In this document: positions 28,808 to 39,151 of the stretch, piece after piece | How positions within the stretch are numbered: the stretch's first letter is position 1 | How the letters are laid out: the number at the start of each line of letters is the position of its first letter | DNA from: Tsukamurella conjunctivitidis | GTDB taxonomy: Bacteria > Actinomycetota > Actinomycetes > Mycobacteriales > Mycobacteriaceae | Length of the DNA: 64,000 bases | Assembly (NCBI RefSeq): GCF_007858475.1 | Contig: NZ_VIGX01000004.1 | Span: 186,001-250,000, forward strand | Direction of reading: 5' to 3' | The notes under the pieces: model-generated | What the model was told of the DNA's origin: nothing | What the model saw: only the letters and a program-made list of their open reading frames with translations | Databases searched by the model: none | Program-made: the position numbers and the translations under genes

Positions 28808-29688
28808 TGGCGATCACCGGTGTCTCGGCCGCATGGCGGCCCGAGCTCGCCGGGATGCTGCTCGACGGTGCGCGGGAGGGCGCCGTCGCCTTCACCGAGA
28901 TCGTGGCGGAGAACGTCGACCCGGCCGGCCTGCCCGACGAGCTCGTGGAACTCGCGCGCCTCGGCGTCACGGTGGTCCCACACGGCGTGACCCTCGGCAT
29001 CGCGGGCGCGGACCTGCCGGATCCCCTCCGAGTCCAGCGTCTCGCCGAGCTCGCCGTGGCGCTGAACGCACCGCTGGTCAGCGAGCACGTCGCGTTCGTC
29101 CGTGCGGGCACCGTCGGGCTGGACGACGAGGCCGGGCCCCACGACGATGTGCTCGAGGCCGGGCACCTGATGCCGGCGCCGCGCACCGCGGAGGCGCTCG
29201 ACGTGCTCGTCGAGAACGTCCGCGCCGCGCAGGCCGCGCTGCCGGTGCCGCTCGCGCTGGAGAACATCGCCGCGCTGTTCGCCTGGCCCGAGGACGGCTA
29301 CGACGAGCCCGCCTACCTGCGGGAACTCGTCGATCGGACGGGCGGGCGCCTGGTCCTCGACCTGGCCAACATCTACGCCTCGTGCACCGCGCGCGGAGCC
29401 GACGCCGCCGCGGAGCTGCGCCGCTATCCGCTGGAGGCCGTCGCCTACGTGCACATCGCGGGCGGCCGCTTCGACGGTGCCCTCTACCTCGACACCCACG
29501 CCGACCCGATATGTCCGGAAGTTCTGGATCTGCTCGCGGTCTGGCGGGATTCACAGCGTTCTCTTGGGCACGTTTCCGCAGGTGGGGAGGCATTGCCCGG
29601 AGTGTTGCTGGAACGAGACGAGTCCGTGATCGAATCCGCCGTCCGGCACGAGATGCTGTGCCTACGAGAGGTTCTCGGGATCGACTGA
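28807..29688 (+). CDS. DUF692/MNIO-family putative multinuclear iron peptide-modifying oxygenase
   Basis: 293 residues, a TIM-barrel protein of the family that includes methanobactin MbnB. Metal-ligand candidates appear in family order: H59 (PHGVTLG), H94 (SEHVAF), E152 (ALENIA), D185 (DLANIY), H216 (VHIAGG), D229 and H231 (DTHADP) and E269 (LLERDE). Family members studied so far use two or three irons and O2 to remodel Cys or other residues in small precursor peptides. The next gene encodes a Ser/Cys-tailed small peptide and the one after a short partner protein, the composition of such systems. Translationally linked to dapC by a 1-nt overlap. The last ~180 bp are visibly less GC-rich. Family assignment is firm; the reaction is inferred. 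Confidence 0.9.
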   Translation: MAITGVSAAWRPELAGMLLDGAREGAVAFTEIVAENVDPAGLPDELVELARLGVTVVPHGVTLGIAGADLPDPLRVQRLAELAVALNAPLVSEHVAFVRAGTVGLDDEAGPHDDVLEAGHLMPAPRTAEALDVLVENVRAAQAALPVPLALENIAALFAWPEDGYDEPAYLRELVDRTGGRLVLDLANIYASCTARGADAAAELRRYPLEAVAYVHIAGGRFDGALYLDTHADPICPEVLDLLAVWRDSQRSLGHVSAGGEALPGVLLERDESVIESAVRHEMLCLREVLGID

Positions 29689-29706
29689 ACGACGAGGCGG
29701 TGCGGG

Positions 29707-29988
29707 ATGGAATTCCTGGTGGTGTTCTTCGTGATCTTCGCAGTGATCGCCGTGTGCGTGTCCATCGCGGGCGGTCAGAACGGTGGTCGGCGGGGCGGGC
29801 GGTCCCGTCGGCGCGGCGGCTCGTCGGGCGACGGCGGCGGTTCGGCCTGGTTCTTCGGCGGTTCCGACGGCGGCTCGCACCACTCGGGCCACGATTCCGG
29901 GTCCAACTGCAGCTCGAGCAGCTGCGGGGGTTCCAGCAGCTGCGGTTCCAGCTCGTCGAGCAGTTCGAGTAGCTGTGGTTCCTCCTGA
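29707..29988 (+). CDS. Membrane-anchored Gly/Ser/Cys-rich small peptide, candidate MNIO substrate
   Basis: 93 residues starting 18 nt after the DUF692 gene. Residues 3-21 form a single membrane helix; a Gly/Arg-rich basic stretch (28-38) follows, then a Gly/Ser/His region (WFFGGSDGGSHHSGHDSG). The tail carries Cys at 68, 73, 79 and 90 separated almost only by Ser and Gly, ending CGSS. This matches the low-complexity Cys/Gly/Ser tails seen on actinobacterial membrane proteins next to DUF692 enzymes (TIGR04222-type, from memory), though the large TIGR04222 domain is missing here. The N-in basic flank suggests the tail may be cytoplasmic, within reach of the enzyme. Substrate status is inference. 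Confidence 0.8.
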   Translation: MEFLVVFFVIFAVIAVCVSIAGGQNGGRRGGRSRRRGGSSGDGGGSAWFFGGSDGGSHHSGHDSGSNCSSSSCGGSSSCGSSSSSSSSSCGSS

Positions 29989-30376
29989 GGTGCGCGACCG
30001 GCTGCGGCGCCGGCAGGCGGCGGTCCTCGAGGACCTGCTCGCCGGCCGGGTACCGCCCGGCGTCGACGCCGCCGGCGCGGCGCTGACCGGCCGGGTCCTC
30101 GCCGTGAAGCGGGCGAACTCGGCGGCCCGCGCCTGTCCGCCGCTGCGCGCGCTCCCGGGCTGGCCGGGTGGCTTCGTCGAGTACGCCGCGAGCCACGCGA
30201 AGGCGGACTGCTCCGCCCACGACGCCCGCGACTACATCGAATGGCTCCGCCGCCACGGAACGACGGCGGAGCGCGCGTGGGTCGCCGTGGAGGCCGTCCG
30301 CAGCGGGGCGCGGCGCTGGTCGCTGGTGCGCGGCCGGCCCGTCGTGCGCGTCGGCACCCGGGTCTTCGGGGCCTGA
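29975..30376 (+). CDS. Small helical partner protein of the DUF692 locus (SCO6045-like)
   Basis: 133 residues from GTG 29975, overlapping the peptide gene by 14 nt; GTG 29990, 1 nt past its stop, is an alternative. The N-terminal half is helical (RDRLRRRQAAVLEDLLAGRVPPG, GRVLAVKRANSAARACPPL), the C-terminal half has YIEWLRRHG and a basic beta tail (SGARRWSLVRGRPVVRVGTRVF). It resembles, from memory, the short proteins beside DUF692 in Streptomyces (SCO6045 type), in the position of MbnC/BufC partners that bring the peptide leader to the enzyme. It ends 4 bp from the convergent pcaD, leaving no space for a terminator. Confidence 0.75.
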   Translation: MVPPEVRDRLRRRQAAVLEDLLAGRVPPGVDAAGAALTGRVLAVKRANSAARACPPLRALPGWPGGFVEYAASHAKADCSAHDARDYIEWLRRHGTTAERAWVAVEAVRSGARRWSLVRGRPVVRVGTRVFGA

Positions 30377-30380
30377 CGCG

Positions 30381-31190
30381 CTACCGAGCGGCTCGGAGGA
30401 AGTTCCCGAGCAGCGGGTCGAACAGCTCGGGTGTCTCCAGCGACGGGCTGTGCCCCGTTCCGGGGAGCACGTGCAGGTCGACGGTGCCGAGCGCCGCGGC
30501 CAGGCCGGCGCCCAGCGTGCCGCCGTCGAAGACGTCCTCGGCTCCCACCACGACCCGTGCGTCGCCGCCGAACGCGCCGGCCGCCGCGCTGAGATCGCGC
30601 CGCGCCGCGCGCCCGCGGAGCGCGGCCGCCGCCCCCGCGGGCGGCGCGGCGGCGATCATCGCGCGAGCCTGGGCGCACACTGCGGGCCGGGTCGCGACGG
30701 TCGTCGGCCCGAGAACGGCGGGCAGGAACTCCTCGCCGTAGCGCGCCGTGCCCTCGGTTTCGAGACGATCCGCCAGGGACAGCCGCGCGGTACGGACCTC
30801 GGGAGTATCGAGACCGGCGAAGGTGTCGCTGAGCAGGAGCCGTTCGAGCCGCGGTCCGGCCAGGTCCGCGAGCTCGAGCGCCACCTGGCCGCCCATCGAA
30901 TAACCGACGCCCGCGAAGCGCTCGGCGCCGAGCAGGTCCAGGACGTCGATCGCCGCCTCCGCATGGTGATGCAGCGCGATCTCGCCGCCGCTCGCCACGG
31001 GCGCGGTGTCGCCGAAGCCGAGAAGGTCGATCGCCACACCCCGGAAGCCGCTGTCCGCCAGGGCGTTCAGCTGCGGCGCCCACATCGCGCGGGAGAAGAG
31101 GAAGCCGTGCAGCAGGAGCACCGTCGGACCGTCGCCCGCGACGGTCGCGCCGACGGGGCCGTGACGGGTGTCGAGGACCTGCTCAGCCAT
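30381..31190 (-). CDS. pcaD: 3-oxoadipate enol-lactonase (PcaD-like alpha/beta hydrolase)
   Basis: 269 residues, alpha/beta hydrolase fold: LLLHGFLFSRAMW (oxyanion region), nucleophile elbow GVGYSMGGQ with Ser, Asp in GAEDVFDG, and His in LPGTGHSPSLE. General hydrolase motifs do not fix the substrate, but it is the last gene of a catBAC operon, overlapping catC by 8 nt. It therefore most likely hydrolyses beta-ketoadipate enol-lactone to beta-ketoadipate, the step after CatC. No succinyl-CoA transferase or thiolase follows in this window. Confidence 0.82.
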   Translation of the reverse strand: MAEQVLDTRHGPVGATVAGDGPTVLLLHGFLFSRAMWAPQLNALADSGFRGVAIDLLGFGDTAPVASGGEIALHHHAEAAIDVLDLLGAERFAGVGYSMGGQVALELADLAGPRLERLLLSDTFAGLDTPEVRTARLSLADRLETEGTARYGEEFLPAVLGPTTVATRPAVCAQARAMIAAAPPAGAAAALRGRAARRDLSAAAGAFGGDARVVVGAEDVFDGGTLGAGLAAALGTVDLHVLPGTGHSPSLETPELFDPLLGNFLRAAR

Positions 31191-31472
31191 CGAGCGCGAC
31201 GTCCGACGGATGGCCGGCGAGGGGAGTGACCACGACCGTCATCCACTTGAACAGCGGCAGGCCCCAGAGGATCTCGTGCAGCCGTTCGTTGTCGGCGACG
31301 TCGAAGATCGAGATGTTGGAGTACTGGCCGACGACGCGCCAGATGTGCACCCACTCGCCGCCGCGCTGCAGCTCCTGACTGTAGGCCTTCTCGGTGGCGA
31401 TGGCCTCGGCGCGCACCGCGGGGTCCACGTCGTCGGGGATGGCCACGTCCATGCGCACCGCGTAGAGCGCCA

Positions 31473-31473
<1 letters not shown>
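31183..31473 (-). CDS. catC: Muconolactone delta-isomerase
   Basis: 96 residues, normal CatC length. MALYAVRMDVAIPDDVD, EKAYSQELQRGGEWVHIWRV and SNISIFDVADNERLHEILWGLPLF follow the family throughout, including the conserved Glu and His of the decameric isomerase. It converts muconolactone to 3-oxoadipate enol-lactone. ATG 31473 overlaps the catA stop codon by one base. Confidence 0.96.
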
Positions 31474-33488
<2,015 letters not shown>

Positions 33489-33492
<4 letters not shown>

Positions 33493-34394
33493 GCCGCGGT
33501 CCCCCGTTCGGCGGTGAGGTCGGCCCCGCCCAGCGCATCGAGGACGCGGGCGAGGAGGGGCGAGTCGTCGTCGGCGCGCCAGGCGAGGGCGAGCTCGACG
33601 CTCTCGGTGTCCGGCAGGTCCACGAAGTGCACGCCGGGGAGCTGAATGGAACTGGCCGTGTGGGGCACCAGGGCGATCCCCAGTCCCGCCGCCACGAGCG
33701 CGAGCAGGGTGGAGGTCTGCGGCACCTGGTGCGCGCGACGCGGGGTGAACCCGGCGGCCGCGCAGGTCCGGACCACGGCACCGTCGACGACGGAGCCGGT
33801 GTCGGCCGGGTAGGTCACGAAGTCCTCGTCCTGGAGGTCGGCGACGGTGACCGCGGGGTCACCGTCGAACCGGTGGCCCTGCGGCAGGGCGAGGATCAGC
33901 GGCTCCGCGAAGAGCGTGCGGTGTGCGATGCCCTCGACGGCGACGGGGGTGCGCAGCAGCGCGATGTCGAGCCGGCCGTCGGTGAGGGCCGCGGCCTGGA
34001 GCGGCGTCAGCATCTCGGTGTCGATGGTGAGCTCGACGTCGGGGAGGGCCGCCTTCACGCGGCGCACCACGCGGGGGAGCACGCCGTACGAGGCCGATCC
34101 GGTCACGCCGACGCGCAGGACACCGCTCGCGCCCTGCCCGATCAGCCGGGCACGGTCGACGGCGCCGTCGAGCTCGGCGAGGATGCGGTGGACCTCGGCG
34201 GCGAAGACCCGCCCGGCCTCGGTGAGCTCGACCTGGCGGGTGGTGCGCGCGAAGAGCGGGGTCCCGAGGGAGGCCTCGAGCTGTCGCACGGTGCGCGACA
34301 GGGCGGGGCCGGCGATGTGCAGCCCGTCCGCGGCGCGACCGAAGTGCTCGGTCTGCGCGACGGCCAGGAACTGGCGCAGGTGCCGCAGCTCCAT
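33489..34394 (-). CDS. catR: LysR-family regulator of the cat genes
   Basis: 301 residues from ATG 34394, preceded by a GAGGAG Shine-Dalgarno 6 nt away; an upstream in-frame start lacks one. The N-terminal winged helix (MELRHLRQFLAVAQTEHFGR, GLHIAGPALSRTVRQLEASLG) and a LysR substrate domain (PDVELTIDTEM, DGRLDIALLRTP) are clear. Effectors for such regulators are usually muconate or benzoate. Unusually for the CatR type it is not divergent from catBAC but the first gene of that operon; it is divergent from benA, so it may control both directions. Confidence 0.88.
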
Positions 34395-34601
34395 GACGTC
34401 CTCCTCACTGATCGATGTGATGTGCATCTCACGGTAGGAGCACCGATTCGGAAAGACCAGGACCTATTCGTTCGAAATTGATGCCTGAAACGTAATAAAG
34501 ACACCCTGGTGGGTTGCTAGCGATATGCCCGGCGCGCGGGAGCGGCTCCGCGCGCGACGGTGATGGGGATCACAGCCATCCAGCCGACCGGAGGTCTCCC
34601 G
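34395..34601. promoter_or_regulatory. Divergent cat/ben promoter region
   Basis: 207 bp between catR and benA, with an A/T-rich core at 34440-34520 that contrasts with the surroundings. A T-N11-A site (TATTCGTTCGAAA, 34465-34477) containing TTCGAA fits a loose LysR box. GGAGGT at 34590-34595 is the benA ribosome-binding site. Control by CatR and by the LuxR-type regulator downstream of ben is likely; exact sites are not resolved. Confidence 0.5.
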
Positions 34602-35978
34602 ATGACCGTCACCGAACCCTCGCCCACCCCGCCCGCGGACGTGCTCGACCACGCGATCGACGAGCGTCCCGCGGACGGCGTATACCGCGTCAACCGCAAC
34701 ATCTTCACCGACGAGGAGACCTTCGAACTGGAGATGCGGTACATCTTCGAGGGCAACTGGGTCTACCTCGCGCACGAGAGCCAGGTCCCGGAGCCGGGCG
34801 ACTACTACACCACGTACATCGGCCGGCAGCCCGTGGTGATCACCCGCGGCACCGACGGCGGGCTGAACCTGCTCATCAACGCCTGCGCGCACCGCGGCGC
34901 CATGCTGTGCCGGAAGAAGACCGACAACCGCAAGACCCTGACCTGCCCGTTCCACGGCTGGACCTTCCGCAACGACGGCCGCCTGCTCAAGGTCAAGGAC
35001 CCGGACGGTGCCGGGTACCCGGCCCAGTTCGACACCGAGGGCAGCCACGACCTGACCCGGGTCGCGCAGTTCGGGAACTACCGCGGTTTCCTGTTCGGCT
35101 CGCTGAACCCGGACGTGCTGCCGCTCGAGGAGCACCTCGGCGACACCACGACCATCATCGACATGCTGGTGGACCAGTCGCCCGACGGACTCGAGGTGCT
35201 CCGCGGCGCCTCCACCTACACCTACGACGGCAACTGGAAGGTGCAGGCGGAGAACGGCGCCGACGGCTACCACGTGACCGCCACGCATTGGAACTACGCG
35301 GCCACCACCAGTCGCCGCACCACGGGCGACTCCGGCAACACCACCAAGACCCTGGACGCCGGGCAGTGGGGCAAGTCGGGCGGCGGGTACTGGTCGTACC
35401 CGAACGGGCACCTGTGCCTGTGGACCTGGGCCGGCAATCCGCAGGACCGCCCCCTGTGGGACCGCATGGACGAGCTCAAGGAGCAGTTCGGTGAGGCCAA
35501 GGGCGACTTCATGGTCCGCGGGTCCCGCAACCTGTGCCTGTACCCGAACGTCTACCTCATGGACCAGTTCTCCACGCAGATCCGGCACTTCCGCCCGATC
35601 AGCGTGGACAAGACCGAGGTGACCATCTACTGCATCGCCCCGAAGGGCGAGTCGAAGGCGAACCGGGCCTGGCGGATCCGCCAGTACGAGGACTTCTTCA
35701 ACGCCTCGGGAATGGCGACACCGGACGATCTCGAGGAGTTCCGAAGCTGCCAGAAGACCTTCCTCGCGACCGCCGCGCAGTGGAACGACATGAGCCGCGG
35801 CGCGGAGCACTGGCTCACCGGCCCGGACGAGGTCGCGACCGTGCTCGGCATGACCGGCGTCGTCTCCTCCGGCGTCAAGAACGAGGACGAGGGGCTCTAT
35901 CCCGTGCAGCACAAGTACTGGCAGGAGACCCTCCAGGCCGGCCTGGCCGCCGACGCCGCGAAGGGGGGCGTCCGATGA
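34602..35978 (+). CDS. benA: Benzoate 1,2-dioxygenase, alpha (Rieske) subunit
   Basis: 458 residues, very close to BenA along the whole length ([33 protein letters not shown]). Rieske ligands are NACAHRGAM (CxH) and TCPFHGWTF (CxxH). The mononuclear iron site is in [17 protein letters not shown] (Asp and two His). With BenB and the reductase it dihydroxylates benzoate to the 1,2-cis-diol carboxylate. A GGAGGT Shine-Dalgarno is 6 nt before ATG 34602. It overlaps benB by ATGA. Confidence 0.97.
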   Translation: MTVTEPSPTPPADVLDHAIDERPADGVYRVNRNIFTDEETFELEMRYIFEGNWVYLAHESQVPEPGDYYTTYIGRQPVVITRGTDGGLNLLINACAHRGAMLCRKKTDNRKTLTCPFHGWTFRNDGRLLKVKDPDGAGYPAQFDTEGSHDLTRVAQFGNYRGFLFGSLNPDVLPLEEHLGDTTTIIDMLVDQSPDGLEVLRGASTYTYDGNWKVQAENGADGYHVTATHWNYAATTSRRTTGDSGNTTKTLDAGQWGKSGGGYWSYPNGHLCLWTWAGNPQDRPLWDRMDELKEQFGEAKGDFMVRGSRNLCLYPNVYLMDQFSTQIRHFRPISVDKTEVTIYCIAPKGESKANRAWRIRQYEDFFNASGMATPDDLEEFRSCQKTFLATAAQWNDMSRGAEHWLTGPDEVATVLGMTGVVSSGVKNEDEGLYPVQHKYWQETLQAGLAADAAKGGVR

Positions 35979-36499
35979 GCACCCCGACCACCGCCGCGTC
36001 CGGATCACGCGCAGTCGACCAGCACGTCATCGAGCAGTTCCTGTACCGCGAGGCGCGGTTCCTGGACGACCGCGAGTTCGAGAAGTGGCTCGACTGCTAC
36101 GCCGACGACTGCGAGTTCTGGATGCCCGCCTGGGCGGACGACGACAGGCTCACCGAAGACCCGCAGACCGAGATCTCGCTGGTGTACTACCCGGACAAGG
36201 GCGGCCTGACGGACCGCGTCTTCCGGATCCGTACCGAGCGCTCCTCCGCCACCTCACTGCCCGAGCCGCGGACGAGCCACAACATCAGCAACGTCGAGGT
36301 GATCGAGCGCCGCGGCGACCTGGTGGACGTCCGGTTCAACTGGCACACCATGTACTTCCGGTACGACACCGTCGACCCGTACTACGGCACCACGCTGGCG
36401 ACGCTGGACTTCTCGGGGGAGCGGCCGCTCTTCCGCCGTAAGACCGTGGTGCTCAAGAACGACTACATCCACCACGTCGTCGACATCTACCACGTCTGA
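35975..36499 (+). CDS. benB: Benzoate 1,2-dioxygenase, beta subunit
   Basis: 174 residues of the ring-hydroxylating dioxygenase small-subunit fold (SnoaL-like): [44 protein letters not shown] and [11 protein letters not shown]. It shapes the alpha3-beta3 hexamer and has no cofactor. ATG 35975 overlaps the benA stop. Length agrees with other BenB proteins. Confidence 0.96.
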   Translation: MSTPTTAASGSRAVDQHVIEQFLYREARFLDDREFEKWLDCYADDCEFWMPAWADDDRLTEDPQTEISLVYYPDKGGLTDRVFRIRTERSSATSLPEPRTSHNISNVEVIERRGDLVDVRFNWHTMYFRYDTVDPYYGTTLATLDFSGERPLFRRKTVVLKNDYIHHVVDIYHV

Positions 36500-36521
36500 T
36501 TCGGGCGGAAGGGATCTCATC

Positions 36522-39110
36522 ATGGTGCATCAGGTGGCGCTGGCCTTCGAGGACGGGGTGACCCGGTTCATCTCCGTCGACCCGGGGCAGACCGTGGCGG
36601 ACGCGTCGTACCGGCAGCGGATCAACATCCCGCTCGACTGTCGCGACGGGGCCTGCGGAACGTGCAAGGCCCGCTGCGAATCCGGGACCTACGACGGCGG
36701 GACGTACGTCGAGGACGCGCTCACCGCGGAGGAGGCCGAGCAGGGCTACTGCCTGCCCTGCTCGATGTCGCCGACCTCGGACCTCGTGCTGCAGATCAAC
36801 AGCACCTCGGCGGTGGCCAAGACGCAGGTGGGCGAGTTCGCCGCGACCGTGACGGGCCTCGAGCGGCTCACCCCGAGCACCGTCGGGCTGCGGCTGCGCG
36901 CCGACGAGCGCGACCGCCTCGCCTTCCTCCCCGGGCAGTACGTCAACATCGTGGTCCCGGGGTCCGGGGCCGACGGTGCGCCCGACGCCGAGCGGTCCTA
37001 CTCCTTCGCCTCGCACCCCGACGACGAGGAGCTGGAGTTCCTGGTCAAGCTGATCCCCGGCGGCGGTGCGATGTCGGACTGGCTCACCGGGCGGGCGGCG
37101 GTCGGCGACCGCGTGCGCTTCCGCGGCCCGCTCGGATCGTTCTTCCTCCGCGAGGCCGACCGGCCCGCCCTGCTGGTGGCCGGCGGCACCGGGCTCGCGC
37201 CCATGCTGTCCATGCTGCGATCCATGCGCACCCGCGACCCGGGCCGCACCGTCCAACTGCTCTACGGCGTCTCGCAGGACCGGGACGTCACGCAGCTCGA
37301 CGTGCTCGCGGGGCTCCGGGAGGAACTGCCGCGGTTCGCTTTCGAGCACTGCGTCTCCGCCGCCGACAGCACGGCCGCGCACCGCGGGCACGTCACCGAC
37401 ATCCTGCGTACCGCGCATCTGCACGGCGGCGACGTCGCCGTGTACCTGTGCGGCCCGCCGCCCATGATCGACGGATTCCGGGCGGAGCTGGACCGCCTCG
37501 GGATCACGCCGACGGGCTTCTACTACGAGAAGTTCCTGCCGGCCGCCACCTCTCCGGCGCCCGCGACCACGGCCCCCGCCGCGCCGCCTGCCGTGGTGAC
37601 GGCCTCAGCGCCCGCCGCCGCGCCACCTGCCGAGGCCTCGGCGCCGAACCCGGTCCGGAACGAGGTCACCGCCTCGGCACCGATACCCGCCGGGACGCTC
37701 TCCTCCGACGGCCTGCTCGTCGAGGCCGGCGGCGCCCTCCTGGAGAACCCGGACGCCCGCGGGCTCGCCGGGCAGCCGCTCCTGACAGCGCGCGACCTGC
37801 AGCCGGTCACGGCGCCGCCCGAACCGCTCGGCGCGGACGGGTACGAGATCGGCGAGGAGCATCCCGACATCCGCAAGTCGGACGCCGTCTTCGAGGCGCG
37901 CAAGGCGCTGGAACTCGGCGCGCTGGAACTCGTCCTGGGACGCATCGGGTCGCCACAGCTGGCCGGATACCGGCTGCTCGCCGAGGCGACGGTGCCGTAC
38001 CTGGATGGAGACCGGCTCACCGACGCCGCCGGCTACACCGAGGCCAACGCCGCCTTCCACGACTACCTGTTCACTCTGACCGGCAACGAGCACCTCCTCG
38101 CCGCCTACCAGCGGCTCGGCGTGCGCAACCACATGGACACGACGCTGCGGAGCGCCACCTGGATCCACCCGCGGTGCGCCCAGGACCACCTCGACATCGT
38201 CGAGGCCGTCGCCGCGGGGGACCGCGAGGGCGCCCGCACGCTGGTCGCCGACCACGCGGAGCGGTCCATGGAGACCACCCGACGCGCCATGCACGAGCAG
38301 GAACTCGCGCGCACCCCGGCGTTCGTGCACCCCGGCAGGTTCGCGGGGAGGGTCGTCGTGGTCACCGGCGCCGCCCAGGGGATCGGCGAGCGCGTCGCCC
38401 GGCGGGTGCACGCCGAGGGCGGTTCGGTGCTGCTCGTGGATCGCTCCGACCTGGTGCGGGGGCTCGCCGACGAGCTCACCCGCGACGGGATGGAGGCCGT
38501 CGCCGCCGTCGCCGACCTGGAATCGCTCACGGGCGCTCAGGACGTCGCGGCGCAGGCGCTCGAACGCTTCGGCCGGATCGACGTACTCGTCAACAACGTC
38601 GGCGGCGCGATGTGGTTCAAGCCCTTCACGGAGTTCACCGAGGCGCAGATCGGCGCGGAGGTGACCCGGTCGCTGCTGACCACGCTGTACTCGTGCCGCG
38701 CGGTGCTGCCCGCGATGCAGCGCCGCGGCCGCGGCGTGATCGTCAACGTCTCGTCGGTCGCCACCCGCGGTGTGCACCGCGTTCCGTACTCGGCGGCCAA
38801 GGGTGGGGTGAACGCCCTCACCGCGTCGCTCGCCATGGAGTACGCGGACAGCGGGATCCGGGTCGTCGCCTCGGCCCCGGGCGGGACCGAGGCTCCGCCG
38901 CGGCGTATCCCGCGCGGCGGCGACGCCCCGGAGACCGACCTGGAACGGGCCTGGTTCCAGGCGCACATCGACCAGACGCTGGAGTCGAGTCTCATGCACC
39001 GCTACGGAACGCTCGACGAGCAGGCCGCCGTGATCTGCTTCCTGGCGAGCGACGAGGCGGGATACCTCACCGGTTCCGTGCTGCCGGTCGGCGGCGGGGA
39101 TCTCGGCTGA
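36522..39110 (+). CDS. benCD: Fused BenC reductase - FCD-like domain - BenD diol dehydrogenase
   Basis: 862 residues in one uninterrupted frame. Residues 1-95: [2Fe-2S] plant-type ferredoxin (DCRDGACGTCKARC, CLPC). Residues 100-338: FAD/NADH reductase (RSYSFASHP, GGTGLAPMLSML, CGPPPMIDGF), together BenC. Residues 339-440: Ala/Pro linker. Residues 447-600: an all-helical segment matching the GntR-regulator FCD ligand domain (ANAAFHDYLFTLTGNEHLL, DHLDIVEAVAAGD, ADHAERS), with three His of the usual metal site but no DNA-binding domain. Residues 605-862: short-chain dehydrogenase with VTGAAQGIGE, NNVGG and YSAAK (near 755-759), matching BenD, which oxidises the benzoate diol to catechol. NADH made by BenD could feed BenC in the same chain. 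Confidence 0.9.
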   Translation: MVHQVALAFEDGVTRFISVDPGQTVADASYRQRINIPLDCRDGACGTCKARCESGTYDGGTYVEDALTAEEAEQGYCLPCSMSPTSDLVLQINSTSAVAKTQVGEFAATVTGLERLTPSTVGLRLRADERDRLAFLPGQYVNIVVPGSGADGAPDAERSYSFASHPDDEELEFLVKLIPGGGAMSDWLTGRAAVGDRVRFRGPLGSFFLREADRPALLVAGGTGLAPMLSMLRSMRTRDPGRTVQLLYGVSQDRDVTQLDVLAGLREELPRFAFEHCVSAADSTAAHRGHVTDILRTAHLHGGDVAVYLCGPPPMIDGFRAELDRLGITPTGFYYEKFLPAATSPAPATTAPAAPPAVVTASAPAAAPPAEASAPNPVRNEVTASAPIPAGTLSSDGLLVEAGGALLENPDARGLAGQPLLTARDLQPVTAPPEPLGADGYEIGEEHPDIRKSDAVFEARKALELGALELVLGRIGSPQLAGYRLLAEATVPYLDGDRLTDAAGYTEANAAFHDYLFTLTGNEHLLAAYQRLGVRNHMDTTLRSATWIHPRCAQDHLDIVEAVAAGDREGARTLVADHAERSMETTRRAMHEQELARTPAFVHPGRFAGRVVVVTGAAQGIGERVARRVHAEGGSVLLVDRSDLVRGLADELTRDGMEAVAAVADLESLTGAQDVAAQALERFGRIDVLVNNVGGAMWFKPFTEFTEAQIGAEVTRSLLTTLYSCRAVLPAMQRRGRGVIVNVSSVATRGVHRVPYSAAKGGVNALTASLAMEYADSGIRVVASAPGGTEAPPRRIPRGGDAPETDLERAWFQAHIDQTLESSLMHRYGTLDEQAAVICFLASDEAGYLTGSVLPVGGGDLG

Positions 39111-39151
39111 ACGCCCGCCCCGGGGAACCGCCCCCGGCCTATCGTGGGGCG

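Noticed and set aside
29783-29974. A longer N-terminus for the DUF692 partner protein
   Set aside because: The extra residues are only the out-of-frame reading of the Gly/Ser/Cys peptide gene (Ala/Arg-rich, no structure); a start at 29975 or 29990 fits better.
34465-34477. A LysR T-N11-A box as a firm CatR site
   Set aside because: T-N11-A is very permissive and the dyad here is weak; kept only as a candidate in the intergenic entry.
36522-39110. The BenC-BenD join as a frameshift or lost stop
   Set aside because: All three domains are in one frame with normal codon use and a domain-like middle segment, so a true fusion is the simpler reading.
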